Part shown: in pieces, positions 17,230 to 25,274 of the stretch
Layout of the letters: the number at the start of each line of letters is the position of its first letter
Position numbering within the stretch: position 1 is the stretch's first letter
Assembly (NCBI GenBank): GCA_017532725.1
Contig: JAFXIZ010000029.1
Location: 1 to 45,157, forward strand
Source: Bacteroidaceae bacterium
Lineage (GTDB): Bacteria > Bacteroidota > Bacteroidia > Bacteroidales > Barnesiellaceae_A
Direction of reading: 5' to 3'
DNA: 45,157 nt
Program-made: the position numbers and the translations under genes
Notes under the pieces: model-generated
What the model saw: the letters and a program-made list of their open reading frames with translations, nothing else
What the model was told of the DNA's origin: nothing
The model's database searches: none

Positions 17230-17937
17230 ATGGCACTGTTACACCCCGATAGCCGTTTGTGTGATGCTATCTTGCGCGACACTTCGTTGATTCCTGTTAT
17301 AGCCCGTTTTGGCGTGAGCCTCGGTATGGGCGAAAAGAGTATTGCTACCGTTTGCAAGGAGCATAACCTCGATGCCGACTTTTTTGTAACTATACTCAAT
17401 ACCTACAGCGATGAGGAGTATTTCCCCGAGAAGCACTTGCAATCGTTCTGCATAGAGTCTATCATCGACTACCTTACTAAGACCAATGCTTACTATTCGC
17501 GTTTTCAGTTGCCCAACATCGAGCGACATTTTATGCGACTCCTCGAATTGAGTGGCAGCGAGTCGAACAATCTGGGACGCGTGTACAACTTCTTTGTAAC
17601 GGTGCGCAATGAGTTGATGATGCGTATCGACAGCGACCACAAGCAGTGGTTTCCCCTCTTGCAGAGTCGCCTGAAAGATTGTACCGAGCCTCTCACTATC
17701 GAGCCTATAACCTCATTGCAACCTACCGATGCAGTAGAGGAGAAACTCAACGACCTGTTGAGCCTTATCGTTAAGCATCTTACGGGTGGTTACGACATCA
17801 ACTTGTGTCACGCTGTCATTTTTGCGCTCACAAGCCTGCTCAACGACATCCGTCAACACAATCGCATACGCAATCGCATACTGCGTCCCGTAGCAATAAG
17901 TCTGCAATGTGATTCTCCTGTAATTTCGCAGTTATGA
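17230..17937 (+). CDS. RIC/ScdA-type hemerythrin-like protein
   Basis: A 235-residue cytoplasmic protein of the family that repairs iron-sulfur clusters or senses nitric oxide or oxygen through a di-iron site. The N-terminal DUF542-like part (about 18-60, FGVSLGMGEKSIATVCKEHNLD) is present without the double Cys of ScdA/YtfE. The hemerythrin-like four-helix part (about 75-220) contains H100, H137, H183 and H194. At TNAYY (N86) family members usually have a His, so one metal ligand may be missing. The next gene overlaps by 4 bp (ATGA), implying translational coupling to the LuxR-type regulator. Confidence 0.78.
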   Translation: MALLHPDSRLCDAILRDTSLIPVIARFGVSLGMGEKSIATVCKEHNLDADFFVTILNTYSDEEYFPEKHLQSFCIESIIDYLTKTNAYYSRFQLPNIERHFMRLLELSGSESNNLGRVYNFFVTVRNELMMRIDSDHKQWFPLLQSRLKDCTEPLTIEPITSLQPTDAVEEKLNDLLSLIVKHLTGGYDINLCHAVIFALTSLLNDIRQHNRIRNRILRPVAISLQCDSPVISQL

Positions 17938-18479
17938 CCTTCGCCATTATACATCCCGACACCGTTAAGGCCGTAGGCTTGCGACACTTGTTGCGCTCCT
18001 ATTTCGATGTTGCTACCGAGTGTTTCTCTACGGTGGCAGCCTTTGTGGCATCATCGCCCGAGCAGTACGATGGCTATATGGTGCATCCTACGATGTTTGT
18101 AGCCTCAATGGAGACGCTTATGCCTCGCAAGTCGCGCGTGGTAATGCTGCTCGATGATGACGCCGTGTCGGCTTGGGGTGGCCTCACACTCTATACCCAT
18201 CGCCCACTCGAAGAGGTAATAGAGATGCTCGACAGGTGTGTGTGTTGCATCGCCCACAGCAACGAGAGTGCCGAGGTGCAAGAGGAACTTACCCAGCGCG
18301 AAATAGAGGTGTTGCGAGGCGTGGCGCGAGGATTGCTCAACAAAGAGATTGCCGACGAGTTGCATATCAGCATCAACACCGTACTGTCGCATCGCAAGAA
18401 TATTGTAGCCAAGTTGGGCATCAAGACCGTATCGGGCCTCAGCCTATATGCCGTAATGAACGGTATAATAGATAATTAA
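17934..18479 (+). CDS. LuxR-type regulator with degenerate receiver domain
   Basis: A 181-residue DNA-binding protein. The C-terminal LuxR HTH is clear (about 118-175: LTQREIEVLRGVARGLLNKEIADELHISINTVLSHRKNIVAKLGI). The N-terminal 110 residues keep a receiver-like length, but the usual phospho-accepting Asp position appears to be His (GYMVHPTMF) and only one acidic residue is left near strand 1 (IIHPD). It is therefore probably not controlled by phosphorylation. Its start overlaps the RIC-like gene stop, so signal input through that protein is a reasonable inference. Targets are unknown. Confidence 0.88.
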   Translation: MTFAIIHPDTVKAVGLRHLLRSYFDVATECFSTVAAFVASSPEQYDGYMVHPTMFVASMETLMPRKSRVVMLLDDDAVSAWGGLTLYTHRPLEEVIEMLDRCVCCIAHSNESAEVQEELTQREIEVLRGVARGLLNKEIADELHISINTVLSHRKNIVAKLGIKTVSGLSLYAVMNGIIDN

Positions 18480-18670
18480 TCGAAGATATTGGAACTACGA
18501 AGTACCAACGTCACACCTCTATAATGACTATACTCCCTCTCTGCTCCACTCTTATTGCTCAAAAATAATGCACTTCACTCCGATTTTTAATTTTTTTAAG
18601 AAAAACTTTTTCGCTTGCAGCGAGATAAATGCCGACCTTTGCCACACATAATGTAAAACACACAATCGCA

Positions 18671-20773
18671 ATGAAAAAATTTTTAGTATCAATCTGTTTA
18701 GGCTTTTTTGCTCTAATGACTACTCAATGTACAACCAACAACACTGACCCCTTCAGTGGCGAGTATGACACCCCGCACGGCACTATTCCGTTTGACAAGA
18801 TTTCAAACGACCTCTATGAGCCGGCTTTCCAAAAAGGTATTGACCTTCAAGTGGAAGAAATCAACGCTATTGTCAATCAACGTTCGATGCCTACTTTCGA
18901 GAACACTATCGAGGCTCTCGAAAAGAGTGGCAGTTACCTCAATCGCGTAGCATCGGTATTCTTTGCCTTGCAAGGTGCCGAGAGTGACGACGAGATGATG
19001 GAAATCTCTACCCGTATTCAACCCCTCCTCTCGGAGCATAGCAACAACATCAGCCTCAATGAGCAACTCTTTGAGCGCATCAAGTTTGTTTACGACCGTC
19101 GTGCCGAGATGGGTCTTACTCCCGAACAATTGATGTTGGTTGAGGAGACTTACGACGACTTTGCTCAAAGTGGTGCCAACCTGCAAGGTGCCGACCGTGA
19201 GCGTTATCGCGAACTCTCTACCGAGTTGGGCAACCTTACCCTCTCTTTCAGCCAAAACTCTTTGCGTGCCACCAACGCCTACTCTAAAGAGGTTACCCTC
19301 GAGGAGTTGGACGGTCTGCCCCAAAGTGCTATCGACGCTGCTGCCGCTTTGGCTGCAAGCAAAGGCAAAGAGGGTAGTTATATGATCGACCTCTCATTCC
19401 CCAGTTACAGCGCATTTATGAAGTACGCCAACCGTCGCGACCTTCGCGAAGAGTTGTATCGTGCTTACAGTTCGCGCTCTATCGGTGGCGAGTTCGACAA
19501 CCTCCCCGTTCTCACTCGCATTGCCGAGGTACGCCTCGAGTTGGCCAAACTCTTTGGCTGCAAGAACTTTGCCGAGTATCAACTCAAACACCGTATGGCA
19601 GGTAGCCCCGAGGGCGTTTACAACTTGCTCAACCAACTCCTTGAGGCCTACAAGCCCGTAGCCGACAAAGAGGTAGCCGAGTTGCAAAAGTTTGCTGCCG
19701 AAACTGCCGGTGCCGACTTTACCCTTATGCCTTGGGACTTCTCATACTATTCAGAGAAATACAAAGCCCTCAAATACAGCCTCGACGATGAAGCACTCCG
19801 TCCTTACTTCAAGTTGGACAACGTAATCGAAGGCGTATTTGGCTTGGCTACAAAACTCTACGGCTTGCAATTCACCGAGAATAAAGACATTCCCGTATAT
19901 CACAAAGAGGCAAGTGCATACGAGGTTACCGATGCTGATGGCTCGTATGTAGGTGTTATCTATACCGACTTCTTCCCCCGTCCCGGCAAGCGTCAAGGTG
20001 CTTGGATGACCGAGTTCAAGGGTCAATGGATGGAGAACGACAGCACCGACAGCCGTCCCCACGTTACTATCGTGATGAACTTCACTCGCCCCACTGCAAC
20101 TGCTCCCTCTTTGCTCACTTACGGCGAGGTTGAAACATTCCTCCACGAGTTTGGTCACGCTTTGCACGGACTCCTCTCGAAGGTTACTTACAACTCTCTC
20201 TCGGGTACTAACGTATATCGCGACTTCGTAGAGTTGCCCTCGCAATTCAACGAAAACTTCCTCCCCGAAAAAGAGTTCCTCAGTGGATTTGCTCGCCACT
20301 ACGAAACAGGCGAGATCATCCCCGACGAATTGGTCGAGAAGATTGTTGCTGCAGGTCAATATCACGCTGCATACGCTTGCATCCGTCAGTTGTCGTTCGG
20401 CTTGCTCGATATGGCTTGGCACACTATCGAAGCACCTGTAGCCGATGCCTTGGCGTTTGAACAAGCAGCCGTACAACCCACACAAGTACTCCCCTCGGTT
20501 GAAGGCACAGCCCTCAGCCCCCAATTCGGACACATCTTCTCGGGTGGCTACGCAGCCGGCTACTATGGCTACAAGTGGGCCGAGGTACTCGATGCCGATG
20601 CCTTTGCTGCATTCAAGGAAGTAGGTATCTTCAATCAAGAGAAGGCTCGCTCATTCCGCGAGAATATCCTTGAGCGTGGTGGTACCGAGCGTCCTATGGA
20701 ACTGTACAAACGCTTCCGTGGCAGCGAGCCTACAATCGAGGCTCTTATGCGCCGCGACGGCATTATCAAGTAA
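18671..20773 (+). CDS. dcp: M3-family peptidyl-dipeptidase, lipoprotein
   Basis: A 700-residue zinc metallopeptidase of the M3 family (dipeptidyl carboxypeptidase/oligopeptidase A type), trimming short peptides. The zinc motif HEFGH has H492, E493 and H496, followed by ALHGLLS; the downstream ELPSQFNEN supplies the third ligand region, and FSGGYAAGYYGYKWAE is a family hallmark. The start at 18671 opens a lipoprotein signal (MKKFLVSICLGFFALMTTQC), with the lipobox Cys near residue 20, so the enzyme is anchored in the cell envelope. The 190-bp gap before it holds only T-rich sequence and a weak GACCTTTG box at 18634. Confidence 0.92.
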   Translation: MKKFLVSICLGFFALMTTQCTTNNTDPFSGEYDTPHGTIPFDKISNDLYEPAFQKGIDLQVEEINAIVNQRSMPTFENTIEALEKSGSYLNRVASVFFALQGAESDDEMMEISTRIQPLLSEHSNNISLNEQLFERIKFVYDRRAEMGLTPEQLMLVEETYDDFAQSGANLQGADRERYRELSTELGNLTLSFSQNSLRATNAYSKEVTLEELDGLPQSAIDAAAALAASKGKEGSYMIDLSFPSYSAFMKYANRRDLREELYRAYSSRSIGGEFDNLPVLTRIAEVRLELAKLFGCKNFAEYQLKHRMAGSPEGVYNLLNQLLEAYKPVADKEVAELQKFAAETAGADFTLMPWDFSYYSEKYKALKYSLDDEALRPYFKLDNVIEGVFGLATKLYGLQFTENKDIPVYHKEASAYEVTDADGSYVGVIYTDFFPRPGKRQGAWMTEFKGQWMENDSTDSRPHVTIVMNFTRPTATAPSLLTYGEVETFLHEFGHALHGLLSKVTYNSLSGTNVYRDFVELPSQFNENFLPEKEFLSGFARHYETGEIIPDELVEKIVAAGQYHAAYACIRQLSFGLLDMAWHTIEAPVADALAFEQAAVQPTQVLPSVEGTALSPQFGHIFSGGYAAGYYGYKWAEVLDADAFAAFKEVGIFNQEKARSFRENILERGGTERPMELYKRFRGSEPTIEALMRRDGIIK

Positions 20774-20793
20774 TCATTGCACACACATATCAT

Positions 20794-20828
20794 CACAATA
20801 GGCTATCCCACAAGGATAGCCTATTGTG
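20794..20828 (+). terminator. Terminator after the M3 peptidase gene
   Basis: CACAATAGGCTATCC (20794-20808) pairs perfectly with GGATAGCCTATTGTG (20814-20828) around a 5-base loop. A short T-rich stretch follows. Confidence 0.8.
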
Positions 20829-20897
20829 TTAATACTGAGGATTAGTGTTGAGAGAAGATATATCGACACAAGAACAGAAAGACATAAGAAGTTGATA

Positions 20898-21150
20898 GTT
20901 TAGAGATTAGTGTTTATAGCCTCGAGGCTTTTAACGTCGAAGACGTTGCACATTGTTAACCCCACGTTGAGCGTAGCGAAACGTGGGGTAGGAAGGCACT
21001 GGCAAGGCATCAACATCGAAGATGTTGCACTATTGTGCGTAGCAGTGAAACGTCTTCGACGTATCAAGTTTGTGTGGCGTGTTCTGCCCCCACGATTGCG
21101 CACTGTCGTGCTACATCGTGGGGTTAACATAGTCCTACGTCTTCGACGTA
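20898..21150. repeat. Composite intergenic repeat with nested palindromes
   Basis: Contains a dispersed 21-base unit (20898-20918) and four copies of an ACGTCGAAGACGT-type palindrome (20933-20947, 21011-21027 as an ACATCGAAGATGT variant, 21050-21062, 21136-21150). GTTAACCCCACG (20955-20966) is repeated inverted at 21117-21128, and two further hairpins with CCCCACG arms lie inside. The whole forms an imperfect inverted repeat of about 215 bp. No ORF of note is inside. The remaining part of this 710-bp gap (21160-21485) is AT-rich and holds the next gene's promoter. Confidence 0.75.
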
Positions 21151-21317
21151 GTATTATTTATTCCATCTTATCTCCTTATTATCTTTTGTTCTTTTGTTCC
21201 TATGTCAATATCCCTTTTTGCCTTCTCTGAACACTCAACTCTTTATCTCTTTGTCTAACCCCTTTTTATCTTGTGGAAAATCAAATAAAAAATTGTGAAA
21301 AAAATATATGAAAAAGA

Positions 21318-21349
21318 TTTGTATAACTCATATATAACCCCTAAATTTG
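21318..21349 (+). promoter_or_regulatory. Promoter of the CHB_HEX-repeat secreted protein gene
   Basis: TTTG (21318-21321), 20 bp, TAAATTTG (21342-21349). Transcription would start near 21357, leaving a leader of about 130 nt. A second possible box, TATACTTG, lies at 21415-21422. Confidence 0.75.
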
Positions 21350-21485
21350 CCTTGTTATATATATAGCATATAGGACAACGTAATGAACTTATTTTTAGTG
21401 TGATATGCTATTGCTATACTTGCAGTATTAGCCACAGTGTGAGATGATAAAACAAACAATATAAATCTTTTAAAATCAAATTCTT

Positions 21486-24293
21486 ATGAAAAAAATCTTA
21501 CTTTCGATTTTTTGCTGTATGCTGGCTGTTATAGGCTTGCAAGCGCAAAGTTATGTGAAGGTAACTACTGCTCCTGCCGATTGGGAGGGTGATTATCTTA
21601 TCGTTTATGAAAGGAATAGTGTGGCTTTTAACGGTGGATTGAGTACACTTGATGCAACAAGTAATACCATTGGCGTCACAATTGTCGATAACGAAATTGC
21701 GGCTACCGATGCAACCAATGCGGCTAAATTTACAATTGAGGCTGTTAGTGGGGGATATGCTATTAAGTCGGCTTCCGGTAAATACATTGGTGTAAGTAGT
21801 AATTCAAACGGTTTGAAACAAACAACCACTTCTACTACATACAAACATTCTCTATCGATCGATGCTTCGGCTAATGCTACTATTAAAGCTGAATTTAGTA
21901 GTAGTACAATGTCGTTAAGATTTAATAAGGCTAATGATCAAAATCGTTTTAGATATTATAATAATGCAGGTCAACAAGCCATTCAACTCTATAAATATAC
22001 CGAAGGCACAGGTGGTGGTGAAGAGGATACTACTCCCGCAATGTCAGCCGATGTTGATGCTCTCGCTTTCAAGGCTGCACTCAATACTACTACTGATGCC
22101 CAAACTGTAACATTGACTGTTAAAAACCTTGATGCTGTAACATATACTTGTAGCAATGCCGCTTTTGGCGTAACAGACAATGGCGATAATACGTACGATG
22201 TTACCTTTACAGCCCCTGCCGAGGTAGGTACTACTAACGGTACTCTTACTTTCAGTGCCGATGGCGTTGATGATGTTGTAGTAAATCTTACCGGTGTGGC
22301 TACAAACGAAGTTACTATCTGGGAAGAAGATTTTACTGATGATACAACACCCTATGCATTGACATATACCGATGGTGGAACAACTACAAAACTTTATGAA
22401 GAAACTTATGCAGGTGGTACATCTCCTGAATTGCTGATAAGTAAAACTAACGGTGCTATGTCGGTTGATATTACCGACTTGAAAGGATGCTCGGGTGATC
22501 TTACACTTACATTCTTGTCGAACTACTACAGCAGAGTGACAGTAAGTACTACAACAGATGGTGTGGTTATTACGGAAAATAGCGATGGAAATTACACCGT
22601 TACCGTACCTTCGGGTGTAGCATCGTTAAACCTTACATTTACCAATACTTCAGGTAGTAATACTCGTGTAGATGACTTCTTGCTTGTAGGTGCTCCTTCT
22701 ACCCCCGATCCTGAGGACGTAGCCGTTCCCACATTCGACCCTGTATCGGGTACTGTAGTTAAGATGGGTACTGTTGTTACCATAACTTCGGCAGAGGGTA
22801 CTACACTCTGGTACACAGTTAATGGTGGCGCAGACAATGAAACAGACACAAATACTGCTACTATTACTATCAATGAAGAGACAACCATTGAGGCTGCTGC
22901 TGTAAAGGGCGAAAATATGAGTGATGTTGTTACAGCAACATATACAATCGCTCAACTCCCTGATCCTACATTCGACCCTGCTCCCGGTGCCGTTTTTGCC
23001 GGTACAGTGGTTACTATATCTACTGTAGAAGGTGCCGAAATGGCATATAGCGTTAATGGCGAGGTATTTGTAGCAGAAACTTCTGCAACAGTCACTATTA
23101 ACGAAGATACAGAAATAGAGGTATTTGCTTCGATGGACGGATATATCAACAGTGAAACAGTTACTGTAAACTATACCATCAAAGAGCCTGCTGCTGCCGG
23201 CGAATATGAACTTGTTACCGATGCTTCGATACTGAAAGCAGGCGACAAGATTATTATTGCTGCTGCCGATTATGGATATGCTATCTCTACAACGCAAAAT
23301 AAAAATAATCGTGGACAAGCCGAAGTAATAAAGAGCAGTGATAAGACTACTGTAACTTTTGGTGAAGATGTACAAGTTATTGAGTTGCAAGCCGGTTCGG
23401 TAGAAGGTACTTTTGCTTTCTATGTAACCAATTACATCGATGTTGATAATGATAACGCTGTGGTAGATGCCGGTTATCTCTATGCATCAAGCAGTTCGTC
23501 AAATCAATTGAAAACTCAAGATGAAATAAAAGAAAATGGTAGTTGGCTTATAACCATTACCGATGGTGTGGCAAGTATTGTTGCTCAACGCGAAGGTCGC
23601 AATACTTTGCGTTATAATTCTTCAAACAATCCTCCTATTTTCTCTTGCTATGATGCTGAAAATTCACAAAAAGATATTGTAGTATATCGTATGGTACCTT
23701 ATGCCGAAAATATTGAGAGCGATAAGTGCTACTCATTGGCAGTAGGTAATGTTTGGGATGAGCCGGAAGGTTGCTGGTATGCTGCCAAGTTTATCAACAA
23801 GAATACCGATGCTTATACTTGGTCGGCAGTTGCCTCGCAAGATGCAACCTATAACGGTTATATCTTCTATCTTGCTCCCGGTAATACGCCTATAATGCGT
23901 GCTAAAGCCGAGGGTGAGGGTTATAAATATACTCACGTAGAGTTTGTTCAACTTCCTGCTTCGGTAGATGTTCCCGATCCTATCAATAGTCTTGATCTTA
24001 CCGGTGTCGATTATAAAACAACAGGTGAGATATTCTATGATGGAACATCTTCTACCACATACGATCTTGCAACAACCACTTGGAAAGATGTGGCTACCGG
24101 TGTAGAGGTTGTAGAGAATGCAAATGGCATCGTTTATGCCAACAATGTAGTATATGCCGAAGGTGTTATTGAGGTGTACAACCTCAGTGGTGCTGTGGTA
24201 GCCTACGGTGAGAATCGTGTTGACCTCAACGCCCTTGCCGGTGGTGTATATGTAGTACGCTGTGGCAACGATGTAATGAAAGTTGTACGTTAA
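21486..24293 (+). CDS. T9SS-secreted multidomain protein with two chitobiase-C-terminal-like repeats
   Basis: A 935-residue exported protein with no catalytic domain that I recognise. Signal peptide about 1-20. Residues about 21-175 form a domain (VTTAPADWEGDYLIVYE to AIQLYKYTE) that appears to recur at about 575-740 (YELVTDASILKAGDKIIIAA to QKDIVVYRM). Between them are beta-sandwich segments and two tandem CHB_HEX_C-like repeats (about 415-490 and 492-565: PTFDPVSGTVV and PTFDPAPGAVF). The last 65 residues end in VYVVRCGNDVMKVVR, a T9SS type A tail. It has its own promoter and terminator. A role in surface binding or adhesion is only a guess. Confidence 0.8.
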   Translation: MKKILLSIFCCMLAVIGLQAQSYVKVTTAPADWEGDYLIVYERNSVAFNGGLSTLDATSNTIGVTIVDNEIAATDATNAAKFTIEAVSGGYAIKSASGKYIGVSSNSNGLKQTTTSTTYKHSLSIDASANATIKAEFSSSTMSLRFNKANDQNRFRYYNNAGQQAIQLYKYTEGTGGGEEDTTPAMSADVDALAFKAALNTTTDAQTVTLTVKNLDAVTYTCSNAAFGVTDNGDNTYDVTFTAPAEVGTTNGTLTFSADGVDDVVVNLTGVATNEVTIWEEDFTDDTTPYALTYTDGGTTTKLYEETYAGGTSPELLISKTNGAMSVDITDLKGCSGDLTLTFLSNYYSRVTVSTTTDGVVITENSDGNYTVTVPSGVASLNLTFTNTSGSNTRVDDFLLVGAPSTPDPEDVAVPTFDPVSGTVVKMGTVVTITSAEGTTLWYTVNGGADNETDTNTATITINEETTIEAAAVKGENMSDVVTATYTIAQLPDPTFDPAPGAVFAGTVVTISTVEGAEMAYSVNGEVFVAETSATVTINEDTEIEVFASMDGYINSETVTVNYTIKEPAAAGEYELVTDASILKAGDKIIIAAADYGYAISTTQNKNNRGQAEVIKSSDKTTVTFGEDVQVIELQAGSVEGTFAFYVTNYIDVDNDNAVVDAGYLYASSSSSNQLKTQDEIKENGSWLITITDGVASIVAQREGRNTLRYNSSNNPPIFSCYDAENSQKDIVVYRMVPYAENIESDKCYSLAVGNVWDEPEGCWYAAKFINKNTDAYTWSAVASQDATYNGYIFYLAPGNTPIMRAKAEGEGYKYTHVEFVQLPASVDVPDPINSLDLTGVDYKTTGEIFYDGTSSTTYDLATTTWKDVATGVEVVENANGIVYANNVVYAEGVIEVYNLSGAVVAYGENRVDLNALAGGVYVVRCGNDVMKVVR

Positions 24294-24340
24294 TATCAAC
24301 TTGATAGATTAGGGTTTAGAATTCATACCCTATAAGATAG

Positions 24341-24370
24341 CAAAAGCGACCCCTGTGGGTCGCTTTTGTT
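24341..24370 (+). terminator. Terminator after the 21486-24293 gene
   Basis: CAAAAGCGACCC (24341-24352) pairs with GGGTCGCTTTTG (24357-24368) around a CTGT loop. Confidence 0.85.
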
Positions 24371-24692
24371 GTTGTATGAGGATAAAGAGTTGAGGGTTGA
24401 GAGAAGATATAGACAAAGGAACAAAAAGACAAAAGGTGTTGCGAGCCGAAAACCGTCTGTAAGACGGTGTTAGTCGAGGCTGTGCCAAGATTCCGGTAAT
24501 ACTCCTCAGTCAGCAGTGCTGACAGCTCCTCTACCTTAGAGGAGCAGAAACCTACGGTTTTAAATCAGCGTTTTACGCTGATTTCTCCTCCCTTAAATTA
24601 AGGGAGGTGTCGCATAGCGACGGAGGGATATTTCAATTTTGACACACCCTTTTGTTGCTGTATGAGGATAAAGAGTTGAGGGTTGAGAGAAG
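24364..24692. repeat. Intergenic repeat cluster bounded by a 43-bp direct repeat
   Basis: A 43-base unit (TTTTGTTGTTGTATGAGG and onward) at 24364-24406 recurs at 24650-24692 with one mismatch. Between the copies are a CAGTCAGCA-type element (24507-24525, also at 27269-27287), a hairpin with AAATCAGCG and CGCTGATTT arms (24562-24584), and a CTCCCTTAA/TTAAGGGAG hairpin followed by CGCATAGCGACGG. Similar modules occur at 33196-33243. No coding sequence is supported in 24371-24770. Confidence 0.75.
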
Positions 24693-24770
24693 GCAACAAA
24701 GGGATATAGACAAAGGATAGAAAGATAAAAAGGTGTTTAGGTTAATCTTATACCTATACACAAAAACTAC

Positions 24771-25241
24771 CTATTCTTGTGTCCAACCTTGTTCCTCTAC
24801 TCTCACTTTGGCTACGGCCTTGCGCATTGTGCCTGTGCCTATAATGGGGGCGTGGCCATCTTCAGGGAAGCATATACACACCTCGCCCGGGTGCAGGGTG
24901 ATGTAGGTTGAGGGACGGTCGTTGTAGAACATACGGTCCTTCTCCTCTTCATAATCACTTGCCAAGTCGGAACAGAGGCTTGTGGTTTTCCAGCCTATTA
25001 TCTCTTCGTGGTCGAGGGGGATATGCACATCGATGTAGCGACGGTGTACCTCGATGGTTTGTTCCTCGGCACTGCGCAAAGTGGGGTTGTCGTTGTTGAT
25101 AAACAGGCGTTCGCCGTCGAGTTCTATGCGACCTATGGGCATATCGGCCAATTGGTGGCTCTTTAGGTAGTCGAACAGTGTCTTGAATGCAGGATGCGGT
25201 GCCTCAATGGTTGAGGAGTCTTGTATGTTTGTGATAATCAT
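24771..25241 (-). CDS. YhcH/YjgK/YiaL family (DUF386) protein
   Basis: A 156-residue cupin-like cytoplasmic protein of the family often found in sugar operons and proposed to handle sugar anomers or isomers. Family features are VHRRYIDVHIPLDHEE (about 67-82, with candidate metal-ligand His and Glu), LHPGEVCICFPEDGHAP (about 117-133) and KAVAKVR near the C-terminus. It lies 33 bp downstream of the DbpA-like helicase gene on the same strand. No sugar-specific genes are adjacent, so its substrate cannot be inferred. Confidence 0.87.
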   Translation of the reverse strand: MIITNIQDSSTIEAPHPAFKTLFDYLKSHQLADMPIGRIELDGERLFINNDNPTLRSAEEQTIEVHRRYIDVHIPLDHEEIIGWKTTSLCSDLASDYEEEKDRMFYNDRPSTYITLHPGEVCICFPEDGHAPIIGTGTMRKAVAKVRVEEQGWTQE

Positions 25242-25274
25242 AGTTTTATTATATAAGGTTATGTGTTGTGTTCG

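Noticed and set aside
20955..21128. GTTAACCCCACG inverted repeats as an invertible promoter switch
   Set aside because: The arms flank stacked hairpins rather than a promoter, no invertase gene is in the window, and units of the same family occur singly elsewhere.
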